From Baaleninema simplex PCC 7105 (GTDB lineage: Bacteria; Cyanobacteriota; Cyanobacteriia; Cyanobacteriales; Geitlerinemataceae): a stretch of DNA of 64,000 bases. The notes beneath the pieces are model-generated. The model ran no database searches, had not been told where the DNA came from, and saw nothing but the letters and a program-made list of their open reading frames with translations. Shown in pieces: positions 34,777 through 44,972 of this stretch. Every line of letters starts with the position of its first letter. Within the stretch, counting starts at the first letter, position 1. A program made the position numbers and the translations under genes. The stretch is from positions 425,466-489,465 of the forward strand of contig NZ_KB235958.1 of the NCBI RefSeq assembly GCF_000332355.1. The letters are read 5' to 3'.

Positions 34777-36348
34777 TTAACTATCAACTCTAAACAGCCA
34801 TCCTTGATAAGCTCGTTCGATCGTGGCGTTATATCGCTGTGCGATCGCCCCTTGTAAGGCGTCTGACGGGCGATATAAAAACACCGGAGAATAGCCCTCG
34901 GGAATTTCGGGAACTTGAGAAGGTTTCAAAATCTGAATATCGACATCTGGCGGAAGTAAGTGACTCAACGATAACAATTGTCCGGGGTTGTCGTCGCTAA
35001 TTACCAACGGGCGATCGCTTTGGGCTATAATTTCAGCGATCGCGGGGTTGTAGCGGCTTTTGGCGTAACTTTTGTTCCACCAAACGGGAACCTGAGAACT
35101 CACCGCACAGGATACAAATCCACAGAAAAATAGGAACAAAATGGCGTATTTCCAGCGGCGGTGTTGTCGCACTCCCCGCCACAGCGTCGAAAGTTTGGTT
35201 CCGAAGAGATACGTCACCGCTAACTGAATTCCGATGACGCAAGGAACCACATAGCGAAGATTGTTCGATCGCCTTCCTCCAAACAGGATATCGGGAACCA
35301 ATAACGCCGTTCCCGTAACTCCCATTAAAAGGACAACAAACAGCCAGGTTTTCGGCGGTGTCGATCGCACCAAAACCACAATAGAATACAAAACCAGAAA
35401 GATCGCCAAATACAGCAACGGATTGAGGGGGCTGGTTCCCTGGTTCACGTCTATAAAAATTCGACTGAGGTTCAATCCCCAAATTAAATGCAGGTTATCC
35501 CGAGGCGACATCGTACTTTGAGTGTTTTTCACAAAATACGATATATTTTGAACGACGACGTACAGCCAAGGCGAAAATAAAATAATTCCTAAAAGCGACG
35601 CCAATCCGTAAGCAATTAAATTTTTGAAATTTTTAAATCCCTGCGTCAACGCCACGTACAACCCGTGAGAAACAGAGACGAACGCCGCAAAGGGATGAGC
35701 GTACAAATTCAAAGCCACGGTAACGCCGTACAGCAACCACATCGGCGTTGCTAATCGATATTTCGACTCTCGAACCGCCCGTAATAAAATAACACTCGAT
35801 AGTAAAATCGCGACCGTCCACAAACTATATTCTCGGGCTTCCTGAGAATACAGCACGTGAAATGGAGAAATTGCGAAAATCGCAACTCCCAACCCGGACA
35901 TCAGCGGCTGAGAAAACAACTCGCAGCATAGCCAGTACATTAACGGAATCGCCAAAATTCCCAAAATTACCGAAAGGCTGCGAATTGCAATTACAGAATT
36001 TCCGAAAACTTGCAGCCAAAACCGAGCGAGGATATAATATAAAGGAGAATGTTCGGGATGCCGAGCTAAGGCGTCGATCGAATCCGATAAATCTCGCGTC
36101 TCGTTCGGATACTGATAGGTATCTCTAAGACGTTCGATACTCGTAATTTCCCCGTTCGCCGCTTCACGAACGAACTCCGCCTGTGTATATCCAGCGACGC
36201 GAAGAGAAGTCATGGTTTCGTCGTACCAGTAGACTTTTCCATCGAGGTTGTAGAGTCGGAAAAACACCCCGCAAATTACCACAAACGCGATCGCCCGCTG
36301 TAGCCAAACCAAGGAAAACTTTCGATACGCCATACCGACGAAACTCAC
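34777..36348 (-). CDS. GT-C (family 39-like) membrane glycosyltransferase
   Basis: 523 residues; a second possible start is MAYRKF at 36333. VYWYDETMTSLRVAGYTQAEFV matches the first loop of the gene at 31629 (FYWGDEVRTSMRISGYTEEEVI), and ALARHPEHSPLYYILARFW is likewise shared, so the two are paralogues. About ten membrane segments. Its start overlaps the upstream stop as ATGA, which points to coupled translation. Confidence 0.85.
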   Translation of the reverse strand: MSFVGMAYRKFSLVWLQRAIAFVVICGVFFRLYNLDGKVYWYDETMTSLRVAGYTQAEFVREAANGEITSIERLRDTYQYPNETRDLSDSIDALARHPEHSPLYYILARFWLQVFGNSVIAIRSLSVILGILAIPLMYWLCCELFSQPLMSGLGVAIFAISPFHVLYSQEAREYSLWTVAILLSSVILLRAVRESKYRLATPMWLLYGVTVALNLYAHPFAAFVSVSHGLYVALTQGFKNFKNLIAYGLASLLGIILFSPWLYVVVQNISYFVKNTQSTMSPRDNLHLIWGLNLSRIFIDVNQGTSPLNPLLYLAIFLVLYSIVVLVRSTPPKTWLFVVLLMGVTGTALLVPDILFGGRRSNNLRYVVPCVIGIQLAVTYLFGTKLSTLWRGVRQHRRWKYAILFLFFCGFVSCAVSSQVPVWWNKSYAKSRYNPAIAEIIAQSDRPLVISDDNPGQLLSLSHLLPPDVDIQILKPSQVPEIPEGYSPVFLYRPSDALQGAIAQRYNATIERAYQGWLFRVDS

Positions 36349-38135
36349 TTCAGTTCAGCTTTCACGATACAGGATTTCGCGACCACCGCTAAATTTTCGG
36401 TTCGATCTTCATTGTAAAAACGTCCGCAAGTTTCGAGGAATCCTTGTAAAGCGGGGGTTTCTCCAGCGAGAAGCCGTCGGCGAACCTCGTCGGTTTCCTG
36501 GGGATACGATCGCCGCCATCGCGACTCGAGGAGATATTCCGGGGAAAAGGCGTCGGCGTCAATGAGGAAAAAATCGATGTCGTGGGCTTCCACAAACTGC
36601 CTCAACTCTGTTTCATCTGGAGTATAGTGAGCTTCTAGCAGAGCGATCGCCCGTTGTCGCAGTAAATTGTAATAGCCTCGGTGGAACGGAATCGCGTATT
36701 CGTAACCCACGAAGATCGATCGCTGGGCGAAGCTGGGGAGATTGTTGGCTTCCGGCGACAGAGACGCGATGAGAGTATCCTTCGGTTGCTGCTGGAAAAA
36801 CTCGTAAAGTTGAGGATGGGAACCGACGATATAGTTGGTTTTCGGGTAATTTCCCAGAGAAAACGGATACGCCGCCAGATATCCGAAAATCGCCATAGTC
36901 ACCGCCACGGCGACACCTCCTCTGAATCTCTGAGATGACGGTTTCGCCCAACCCCACAGACTTTCAAGAATCCAGACGATCGCAATTCCGGCGGCGATCG
37001 AGAGGGCGATTCGCAAACTATGCTGCGTGTAGCGACTGGGGAGATGCAGCCGAAACGCCAGCAGGTGGGCGAGGAAGAACCACATCAAACTCGAAATCAC
37101 CAACGCCGACACTATATATATATGGTGTAAATGGGATTTGAGGGGCGATCGCCCTCGCAGCCACAGCGGTAGCAGCAACCCCAAACAGAGTAACGGCGGA
37201 TCGAGGGCGGGTTGTAATCCGGTTCGGCTTCCACTCAGCCAAAACCGCCCCCAGTCTTTCGCGAAATAGGCGGTTCTCCCTCCCGGCTGGAATTCGGGGA
37301 GATGGCGGGCTTCAACCAGGGAAAACGCCGAACCGAAATCGGAACTTTTCAAGGCGTAGGGAAGCAGAATCGCCCCGCAGAGGGCGAGGGCGAGGAGATT
37401 TTCCACTGGGGGGAGGTGTTTGAAAAGGTTTCCCCCGAAAAATACCGAATCCTCTCCGCCAGCGTTTCCCCTCTGAGACGGAGAACCCGGAAACGATAGA
37501 TTTTGCAGAGGGTTTCGCGGAAACAGTAGCAACACCCCCGCCGCCACGAGAAGGTATTGCGGGTAAAAATAGCCTACTCCCAACAGCGACAGCAGCATCG
37601 AGGGGGTTTTTCGCCGCATCAGAAAATAGAGAAACGCCAAAAACAGGGGGTTGAGAAACGCCCTCGCCGACGCCGAGGCGAGATCGTCTCGCATCCAGAG
37701 ATTTTGAATCAACAAAACGCTGCTGAAAAACGCCGCCGAAGGAATCGGGAAAATTTCCAACATCAGCCCAAAGGCGAACCCCGTCGCCAACACCGCCAGG
37801 GGAAAGGGAATTATTTTCGCCACGTCGAGGGGATCGATTCCCAGTTGGGCGAAGATCCAGTAAAACCCCTGATAGCCCAGGGGGGCGACGGATTGAAAAT
37901 AATCGGCGATCGCATCCTTGGGAAACAGCCCGGAATCGAGAAACCGTCGCATCCAAAACAGATGTTGTCGCCCGTCGTCGGAAACCAGATACTCGTGAGA
38001 CAGGGCTTGCGAGACTACCGGAAGGCTGTAAAAACTACTCGCCGCCAAACTCAGGGCGAACCAAAACCCAGTAACGAACCGGGGAATTTGGGAAATGGGG
38101 CGGGTGAGGAAGGTTTGGAGATGTGCGATCGCCAT
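36345..38135 (-). CDS. polytopic membrane protein, GT-C-like, unknown function
   Basis: 596 residues with about twelve hydrophobic segments. An early acidic loop reads SDDGRQHLFWMRRFLDSGLFPKDAIADYF, where Asp-Asp could play the catalytic part known in GT-C glycosyltransferases. The C-terminal 170 residues are soluble (QQQPKDTLIASLSPEANNLPSFAQRSIFVGYE). It is a clear paralogue of the gene 3 bp upstream. I assign a glycosyltransferase-like role by context and topology only. Confidence 0.75.
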   Translation of the reverse strand: MAIAHLQTFLTRPISQIPRFVTGFWFALSLAASSFYSLPVVSQALSHEYLVSDDGRQHLFWMRRFLDSGLFPKDAIADYFQSVAPLGYQGFYWIFAQLGIDPLDVAKIIPFPLAVLATGFAFGLMLEIFPIPSAAFFSSVLLIQNLWMRDDLASASARAFLNPLFLAFLYFLMRRKTPSMLLSLLGVGYFYPQYLLVAAGVLLLFPRNPLQNLSFPGSPSQRGNAGGEDSVFFGGNLFKHLPPVENLLALALCGAILLPYALKSSDFGSAFSLVEARHLPEFQPGGRTAYFAKDWGRFWLSGSRTGLQPALDPPLLCLGLLLPLWLRGRSPLKSHLHHIYIVSALVISSLMWFFLAHLLAFRLHLPSRYTQHSLRIALSIAAGIAIVWILESLWGWAKPSSQRFRGGVAVAVTMAIFGYLAAYPFSLGNYPKTNYIVGSHPQLYEFFQQQPKDTLIASLSPEANNLPSFAQRSIFVGYEYAIPFHRGYYNLLRQRAIALLEAHYTPDETELRQFVEAHDIDFFLIDADAFSPEYLLESRWRRSYPQETDEVRRRLLAGETPALQGFLETCGRFYNEDRTENLAVVAKSCIVKAELK

Positions 38136-38138
38136 TCT

Positions 38139-40037
38139 CTATTGGGCTGATAGGAGACAAGACGCCGATAATACCTGATGTTCGGGCGTCTCGAACACTT
38201 TACAAGCTGGAACCCAGGCGGCGAGGGCGGGGGGAATGCCACTTTCGAGACGGGCGATAAGTTGGGGATCTCGGATAAACTGGCGTCGCCAGCGACTCCC
38301 CCATTGGCGATCGCTGAGATAGTCGGGGGAAAAGGCGTTTCTGTCTAACAGCCAAAAGTCAAGGTTGTAGTCGCTAATGGCTTGTTTGACGGGTTCGAGG
38401 GTGGGGCTGTATTGTGCCTCGAAGACGGCAACGGCTCGATCGCGAAACTGTTGGTAATAGCCGTAATGGTAGGGAATGGCGTACTCATGTCCGACGAGGA
38501 TCGATCGCTGGGCGAAAGTGGGAAGGTTATCGGCTTCTTTGGCGGTGGACGCGATGAGAATATCTTTCGGTTGTTGCTGGAAGAATTCGTAAAGTTGCGG
38601 GGCTTCGCCTTCGACGAGACTGTAAGTTTTGGGGAAGCGATCGAGGAATACTGGAAAAATGACGATCGCCAGAATTAAAAGCAACGCCAACCCCGCTTTC
38701 AACCGCCGTCGCCGACGACAACGCCAAGCCGCATCGAGGAGTGTCGTCGCCGAAATTCCCGCCGCAAAAGACAGTAACATAATCAGCGTATGTTCGCTGT
38801 AACGGCTGGGAAGGTGAAGTTTGAAAAGTAGGGCGTGGGCGATAAAAAATAGGGCGATCGAGGGTATCGAAATTTGAAAAAATAGCTTGGCGTTAGCGGT
38901 GAGTTGTTGCAGTAAGGGAAAGCGATCGCGTCGATACCACAAAATCGGTAACAGCATTCCAACCCACAGCGTCAACGCCGTTCTTTGCGGCAAAAAACCG
39001 CTGCGATTTCTCAACAGCCAAAATTCAAAAGGATCGGAGTGAAAGAAATAAATCCGTCCGCCTTTTAGAAATTCAGGGAGTTGTTTAGCAAGTTCGGCAT
39101 TGACGACAGGGGCGTATTCGTTGGTTTTTAAGGCATAACTTGCCAGCATCGCCACGATGACAGCAATATTCACTAAATGAAATCTCGAAGTCCAATTCAA
39201 ACGCCAACGGTTACCTTGATTTTCAGAATCTAAAATACTGGCGTTTTGGGGCTGCTTGCCATTGTTGTTATTTTCGTGATTTTCTAGGTGACTTTCTAAA
39301 TTACTTTCTAAGTCAATCGAACCCGATTTTTTTGAAAAAACTTCTTTTATAGAATTTATAGAATCCGAAATATCTCGAAAGCGAACCCATCCCAACCCAT
39401 CTAAAATTAAAATTCCGAGTTCGACGAGTAAAAATTGTGGGTAAAACAACCCCGTTAAAATCACAAAAACGATAGAAAGTATCGTATTTTTCTTATTGTA
39501 ATAGAATAAAAAACCCAAAAAAATCGGATATAAAAAGGCTCGGGGCGTCCCCGAAATCAAATCGTCCTTACACCATAACGTCTGATTGAGAACGAGCGTC
39601 GATAAAAACCCCCCAAAAGGAATCGGGAAAATTTGTAGAAATACCCCATAGCCGTAAGCCGTCAAAATACCACCGAGGAACACCGGAAGTACCTTATTAA
39701 ACACAAACGGATCGAGTCCGAAACTCGCCGCCAAACGGTATAGCGAAGCGTATCCTACCGGAGAAACCGACTGAAAATAATCCGCGATCGCATCGTTGGG
39801 AAACAAATCCCCATCGAGAAACCGGCGCATCCAAAACACATGTTGACGGGCATCGTCTTGAACGATATAGTCTCCATCGAACGACGCCGGAAGCACGGCG
39901 ATCGCGTACACTATCGCACAGACGACACTAGCAATTCCCCAAAACCGCTCGTTCGCGAAACTGCGCGAAATGAGGCTCGATTGCGAGCGTTTATCTTGCG
40001 TTGTAAAAAGAGATTGACGCACAGAGCTGCCCCACAT
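38139..40037 (-). CDS. polytopic membrane protein, GT-C-like, unknown function
   Basis: 632 residues, first gene of the operon. It shares with its downstream neighbour the loop VQDDARQHVFWMRRFLDGDLFPNDAIADYFQSV and the C-terminal QQQPKDILIAS, NLPTFAQRSILVGHEYAIPYH segments; the pair arose by tandem duplication. It has a distinct Ser/Asn-rich insert of about 60 residues near 225-285 that includes SNLESHLENHENNNNGKQ. The insert and the neighbouring membrane part are AT-rich. Confidence 0.76.
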   Translation of the reverse strand: MWGSSVRQSLFTTQDKRSQSSLISRSFANERFWGIASVVCAIVYAIAVLPASFDGDYIVQDDARQHVFWMRRFLDGDLFPNDAIADYFQSVSPVGYASLYRLAASFGLDPFVFNKVLPVFLGGILTAYGYGVFLQIFPIPFGGFLSTLVLNQTLWCKDDLISGTPRAFLYPIFLGFLFYYNKKNTILSIVFVILTGLFYPQFLLVELGILILDGLGWVRFRDISDSINSIKEVFSKKSGSIDLESNLESHLENHENNNNGKQPQNASILDSENQGNRWRLNWTSRFHLVNIAVIVAMLASYALKTNEYAPVVNAELAKQLPEFLKGGRIYFFHSDPFEFWLLRNRSGFLPQRTALTLWVGMLLPILWYRRDRFPLLQQLTANAKLFFQISIPSIALFFIAHALLFKLHLPSRYSEHTLIMLLSFAAGISATTLLDAAWRCRRRRRLKAGLALLLILAIVIFPVFLDRFPKTYSLVEGEAPQLYEFFQQQPKDILIASTAKEADNLPTFAQRSILVGHEYAIPYHYGYYQQFRDRAVAVFEAQYSPTLEPVKQAISDYNLDFWLLDRNAFSPDYLSDRQWGSRWRRQFIRDPQLIARLESGIPPALAAWVPACKVFETPEHQVLSASCLLSAQ

Positions 40038-40267
40038 GGTACAACAGAAATTTGGTGTTCTCGTCCTTCACGATTCCCCAGAGAAGAGCGAAAAGATAAC
40101 CGCAAAGCGCGATCGCAAACAATTCTACATATCGAATAGCAAAGCCAGGTCTTTGTCAAGAGACGTTTTCCATCCTTTTGACTCCCCTCAACCGTAGAAT
40201 TGTCGTGGCATTCCCCCAATTCAAACGTCTTTTTATCGGTGTACGATTCTCAGGAAAAAAATAATCG

Positions 40268-42337
40268 ATGTTGCCCGAAACTCGCCGCCCGAACTCCACT
40301 AACGCCGATCGATCGCCTCTCTATCTCCTGTTCGCCATCTTTCTCATCGCCGTTGTGCTGCGAGTTTGGGCGATTACCGTTCCCCTCAACGTCGATGAAA
40401 TCTCCTGGCTGCGACGGGGGGCGACGTTCGTTCGGGAACTCCTCGCCGCCGATCTCGATAGTACCTACGAACGCCACCATCCCGGCGTAACGAATATGTG
40501 GCTGACGGGGTGGGCGATGGCACTCAACTGTACTTTACAACAGGCATTTCCCCAGTGGTTCGGCTTACCAGAACCCTTCACCGACTTCGAGAAATGCCTT
40601 CGCTACGAATATTACAGCATCAGTTGGTTCGTGCTGCCCCGTCTAGTGCAAGCCCTCGTCACCGCCGCGACAATGGTGGGAATAACCGTCTTGCTGCGGC
40701 GACTGTTTGGAAACGCGATCGCCCTTCTCTCCATCGGCTTACTGCTATTCGAGCCGTTTTTTCTGGGGTATCAACGGTTTTTGTCAACCGATGCCCTAAT
40801 GATAAATTTCGCCGCCCTCAGCGTCTTCTGGGGGCTGCTATATTTACGTTTGCCCCCCGATACCACCCCCATCGGATTGCCCCGATCGCCGCAAAAACTC
40901 ACCTGGCTGCTGGCCTCGGGAATGTCGATGGGACTCGCCACCGCCGGAAAAATCACAATTCTCTTCGTCCTTCCCGGCTTCGTCGCCGCCCTCATCGCCA
41001 TCGAAATGGGATGGGCGAAAGCCTCCTTTGCCCCTCGAGGATGGCAACAGCGATCGCTTGAAATCGCCCTTTGGACCGTCGCCCTCGTCGCCACAGTGGT
41101 TTTACTCTGGCCGATGTTGTGGGTCGAACCCTGGGAAACCCTCCAGCGGCTTTACGAAGATTTAGTCGACGAATCCGCCCGCGGCCACTTTTTCTTCCTG
41201 GGCGAAACCACCGACGAAGTGGGATTGCTGTTTTATCCCCTGGCGATGCTGTATCGCCTCTCTCCCCTATTTCAAGTGGGACTCGTCGCCGGAATCCTCC
41301 GCCTCGCCGTTCCCAAATGGCGGAAACAGACCCCCTACGTCCCCGAACTGACGATATTACTGGGGTTGTCGGCGTCGATGTTGGCGGTGTTTTCCGTCTT
41401 TTCCAACAAACTCGATCGCTACCCCCTCCCCACCTATCCCTGGTTAGTCGTGGTGGCCGCCGTCGGATGGTGGGCGATCGCCCAAAGCCTCAAACCCCTA
41501 AAATCCGCAAAAGTCTTCATCCCAGGACTTCTCGCCGTCCAAGCGGCGATGTTACTTCCCTACGCCCCCGATTACGTCACCTACTATAACCCCCTCTTCG
41601 GCGGACTCTCAGCGGCCGAAGACATCTTCACCATCGGACAAGGAGAAGGCTTAGAACGGGCGGCGTGGTGGCTCAACCAACAACCCCAAGCCGAACGAAC
41701 GCGCGTCGCCAGTTGGTATCGGACAGTATTTCGGGCGTATTTCCGAGGCGAAGTGGTGAAAATCGATCGCTCCCGCGATACCGACACCGCCCCCGAATGG
41801 ACGCAAACCAACCGCGTCGTATTGTACGTCAACCAAGTCCAGCGAGAGGTTCCCAGTCCAGACATGGTGAATTATTTTCGCCGCCAAACCCCACTTCACA
41901 CCGTCAACTTACAGGGAATCGAGTACGCCTGGATCTATCCCGGGCCGGTTCCCACCCCTACCGACTTAGAACGATCGATTTTCCTCAATCGTCCCCTCGG
42001 AAACAACACCGTCTTGTTAGGAACCGAAGCGTTACCCGAGGCGATCGCCCCCGGTCAGACCCTCGAAATTTCAGTATTTTGGCAATTTCCCGCCCAACCG
42101 CCGCCAAATCCCACCATCCAACTAACCTTCGGCGACGTTCGAGAGACAAAACCCCTCCTCGGCGGATTTTGGTTTCCTCGCCAAATCGCCCCCAACAGCA
42201 TCTTACGGGACGTGCGCGTTCTCCAGATTCCCGAAACCCTCTCTCCGGGCCGCCATCCCCTCACCCTCACCCTCATTGAAAACGGGCGACCTGTGGGATC
42301 GCCCGTGATTTTGGGGGAAATTGAGGTAACGAGATAA
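40268..42337 (+). CDS. GT-C (family 39-like) membrane glycosyltransferase with C-terminal beta domain
   Basis: 689 residues, divergent from the five-gene operon. NVDEISWLRRGATFVRELL gives the acidic GT-C pair, and YERHHPGVTNMWLTGWAMALN the family segment. About eleven membrane segments lie within 20-430. The last 200 residues are soluble and strand-rich, ending PVILGEIEV, resembling an appended carbohydrate-binding or jelly-roll domain. The 230-bp gap to 40037 must contain both promoters; no gene is there. Confidence 0.83.
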   Translation: MLPETRRPNSTNADRSPLYLLFAIFLIAVVLRVWAITVPLNVDEISWLRRGATFVRELLAADLDSTYERHHPGVTNMWLTGWAMALNCTLQQAFPQWFGLPEPFTDFEKCLRYEYYSISWFVLPRLVQALVTAATMVGITVLLRRLFGNAIALLSIGLLLFEPFFLGYQRFLSTDALMINFAALSVFWGLLYLRLPPDTTPIGLPRSPQKLTWLLASGMSMGLATAGKITILFVLPGFVAALIAIEMGWAKASFAPRGWQQRSLEIALWTVALVATVVLLWPMLWVEPWETLQRLYEDLVDESARGHFFFLGETTDEVGLLFYPLAMLYRLSPLFQVGLVAGILRLAVPKWRKQTPYVPELTILLGLSASMLAVFSVFSNKLDRYPLPTYPWLVVVAAVGWWAIAQSLKPLKSAKVFIPGLLAVQAAMLLPYAPDYVTYYNPLFGGLSAAEDIFTIGQGEGLERAAWWLNQQPQAERTRVASWYRTVFRAYFRGEVVKIDRSRDTDTAPEWTQTNRVVLYVNQVQREVPSPDMVNYFRRQTPLHTVNLQGIEYAWIYPGPVPTPTDLERSIFLNRPLGNNTVLLGTEALPEAIAPGQTLEISVFWQFPAQPPPNPTIQLTFGDVRETKPLLGGFWFPRQIAPNSILRDVRVLQIPETLSPGRHPLTLTLIENGRPVGSPVILGEIEVTR

Positions 42338-42413
42338 TTAGAGGGGGAGAGAGGGAGAGGGGGAGAGGGGGAGAGGGGAAGACAATTCCCCGTTATCGAT
42401 TGTCAATTGTCCC

Positions 42414-43370
42414 CTAGCTGGCCAAATACTCGCCCATATCCGCCTTGCGTTTGCGGAGTTTCGTGAGGGATTCCCGTTCGATTTGACGAACTCGTTCCCG
42501 GCTGATCTTAAGGCGATCGCCAATTTTCGCCAGCGTCATGGCTTTACCGTCCCGCAAACCGAAGCGTAACGCCAAGACTTCCCGCTGTTGGGGCGTTAAA
42601 TCCGCCATCAGGGTTTCGAGGTCGCTGCGAAGAGAAGATTGAACCGCAAAATCTTCCGGCGAGGGGCCGTCATCTTGCAGCAAATCCGCCAGTTCCGTAT
42701 CTTGATTGTCGCCCACCCGCAAATCGAGAGAGAGCGGTTGACGGGCCCGTTCGAGGTATTCTCGAATTTGTTTGGGGGTCAGGCTCATTTCGTCGGCGAT
42801 TTCAGCGACCGTCGCCGCCCGTCCTAACTGTTGCGTCAGTTGGCGTTGAACCTTTTTGATTTTGTTGAGTTTTTCCGTAATGTGAATCGGCAGACGAATC
42901 GTGCGGCCTTTCTCAGCGATCGCTCGGGTAATCGCTTGACGAATCCACCAGTAGGCATAGGTGGAAAAGCGATAGCCTTTCGTGGGATCGAATTTTTCGA
43001 CCCCACGCTGCATCCCGATCGTGCCTTCTTGAATTAAATCGAGCAAATCGACGTTTCGTTTGATATATTTTTTAGCGACAGACACCACGAGCCGCAGGTT
43101 GGCTTCGACCATCTTGCGCTTGGCGAGTTCGCCAGAGGCGATCGCTTTTTGCAGAGCCGCTTCAGACAGGTCGGCCGCTTCAGCCCACTCCGGCAATGTC
43201 GGCTCTCGATCGAGTCGTTCTGCAAGTTGGTCTTTCGTTACCTGTAGTGCCGTCAGTCGCTGAACCTGCTTCCCGTAGAGAATTTCTTCCTCATGGGTCA
43301 GTAGAGGAACCCGACCGATTTCGCGCAGGTAGGTGCGAACCAAGTCTGTAGAGGTCTGAGCAGTCTTCAT
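42414..43370 (-). CDS. group 2 RNA polymerase sigma factor (SigB/SigD type)
   Basis: 318 residues. Region 1.2 is [23 protein letters not shown], region 2 contains [26 protein letters not shown] and [13 protein letters not shown], and region 4 ends in the helix-turn-helix [20 protein letters not shown]. It lacks the long N-terminus of the primary sigma factor, as non-essential group 2 sigma factors do. Length equals that of Synechocystis SigD, but sequence alone does not decide between SigB and SigD. Such factors serve stress, light and carbon responses. Confidence 0.94.
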   Translation of the reverse strand: MKTAQTSTDLVRTYLREIGRVPLLTHEEEILYGKQVQRLTALQVTKDQLAERLDREPTLPEWAEAADLSEAALQKAIASGELAKRKMVEANLRLVVSVAKKYIKRNVDLLDLIQEGTIGMQRGVEKFDPTKGYRFSTYAYWWIRQAITRAIAEKGRTIRLPIHITEKLNKIKKVQRQLTQQLGRAATVAEIADEMSLTPKQIREYLERARQPLSLDLRVGDNQDTELADLLQDDGPSPEDFAVQSSLRSDLETLMADLTPQQREVLALRFGLRDGKAMTLAKIGDRLKISRERVRQIERESLTKLRKRKADMGEYLAS

Positions 43371-43889
43371 AACGCAGGTTTCGAGGGATGAATGACGACG
43401 GACTTCTTGTTGGGCGCGATTCGATGACGACGTAGACTGTCTTAACCGACACTCTCCATCAACAGCTATAGAAGCCGATGTGGAAGTCGCCCTTCGCTCC
43501 GAGAGCTAGATAAGGCGATCTCGGTCGCCATACTGTCGCGCGATAGGTGCAACAGATGCGCCTGTACTGTGGACAACTCACCGCGTGTTAACAATTGTAA
43601 CATTCTTTAAAATTTAGCAACCTCGTGGGGTCGGCTCGGGAACGGTGGGTCTAGACGCTGAAGTCGCCCTAGAGACCGAACGGACAGTTCGCCGAGGACG
43701 CGCCATCGTTCGGCTTTCGATGGCACGTCCTCAACCTGTCGCTTTAAGTCCCTTACTCTCAGGTTAGCGAGAATTTCCCGAGCTGATTGCAACCTGGACG
43801 ACAAAAAATCCCTAAAACTGCCAGAAATTTACCATCACCCCATCACTGGCGACTGGCGACTGGCGACTGTAAAAGCTCCCGTTCCTGCG
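43371..43889. other. 519-bp intergenic region with a long hairpin and heptamer repeats
   Basis: No gene is seen. GAGGACGCGCCATCG (43694-43708) and CGATGGCACGTCCTC (43718-43732) form a 15-bp stem with one mismatch and a 9-nt loop. Near 43844-43869 CTGGCGA is repeated three times, followed by CTGTAAAAGCT; the same motif recurs at about 58447-58492. The region is the leader of the sigma factor gene and the 3' flank of the EAL gene. Confidence 0.7.
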
Positions 43890-44972
43890 TTAACGTATCG
43901 TCCGTTGGGGGCGTCCCAATACGAAACCTTGTCCGAAGTCGATGCCTAACTGACGGCAATCGTCGAGATCTACAGCGGTTTCTAAGTGTTTGGCGATCGT
44001 GGCGATTCCCAACTCGTCGGCGGTGTCGATGCTACGAGCGAGGCGATCGAAAACCTCACGATCGCGGCGTCCTTGTCGAATGCGCTCTCCTTCAAATTTT
44101 ATGGCGTTAGGATAGATCTCTCGCAAGGGACAATTGAGGGACAAATCCCCGCGAAAATCGTCGATTGAAATCCCAAAGCCCCACTCTCGTAACTGCGAGA
44201 TAGCGTTGCGAACTCGCTCGGGCTGGTGTAACAACTCCGCCTCAGAAAACTCGAAAAAGAGGTTCGTCGTCGGTAAGTTCAATTCCTGGGTGAGTGTATA
44301 AGTATCGGCGAGAAACTGCGGTTGACGTACCAACGTTACCGGAGAAACATTAATAAAAAAGGTTTGGTGTGGGGGAAACTTCGCGATCGTCGGGAGACAC
44401 AGCGTTCGAACTAAATCGTCGAATTGTGGAGTCAATCCCGTCACCATTGCCGCGTCGAGGAGTTGACGACCGTTCAAACAGGTTCCCGTTATCGATGTAG
44501 CTCGGGCGAAACATTCGTGTCCGACGATCTCGCCGACTTCTAAATCGAAAATCGGTTGATAGTTAAAGAATAGCGATTTTTGCTCGAGAAGAGATGGAAA
44601 CCAATCGTAAGGATTGTCAGCCCGAAACATACTTAGCGGTTGAGCGTTGAGAAATTCAAACAGTAGATTGCTTGCTTGAAACGAACGATCGGTCACGATA
44701 TATTGCGAAGATTCTCGATTGGGGAGAGGAATTCGTTCGAGCTTCTCGGCGATCGTCGCAGTGGTCGCGCGATCGAGTTCCCGGTAAAGAAACTGTGGGG
44801 CGATGGGAACCGGACGGAAATTATGCTGAACCAGCAAGCTTCGCGTCAACACACTATCGGGGAGAACAATGAGTTTGTACGCAATGGAGGAGGTCATAGG
44901 AATTCCTTTGGCCGAGAGCTGGATGTCGATCTCGGTGGGCGAGCGAGTGGGAACTTGAAACTGAAACATCAT
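43890..44972 (-). CDS. degenerate EAL domain protein (probable non-catalytic c-di-GMP effector)
   Basis: About 360 residues from the ATG at 44972, which overlaps the upstream stop as ATGATG. Residues about 130-355 follow the EAL fold: GHECFAR in place of the EAL-containing motif, FINVSP, FEFSEAE, SIDDFRGDLS, AIKFEGE and GQGFVLGRP. The KID motif is KFE and the AEGVE motif is AKHLE, so catalytic metal and base residues are altered and phosphodiesterase activity is unlikely. The N-terminal 120 residues are not recognised. Coupling to a PATAN response regulator points to a signalling output. Confidence 0.85.
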   Translation of the reverse strand: MMFQFQVPTRSPTEIDIQLSAKGIPMTSSIAYKLIVLPDSVLTRSLLVQHNFRPVPIAPQFLYRELDRATTATIAEKLERIPLPNRESSQYIVTDRSFQASNLLFEFLNAQPLSMFRADNPYDWFPSLLEQKSLFFNYQPIFDLEVGEIVGHECFARATSITGTCLNGRQLLDAAMVTGLTPQFDDLVRTLCLPTIAKFPPHQTFFINVSPVTLVRQPQFLADTYTLTQELNLPTTNLFFEFSEAELLHQPERVRNAISQLREWGFGISIDDFRGDLSLNCPLREIYPNAIKFEGERIRQGRRDREVFDRLARSIDTADELGIATIAKHLETAVDLDDCRQLGIDFGQGFVLGRPQRTIR

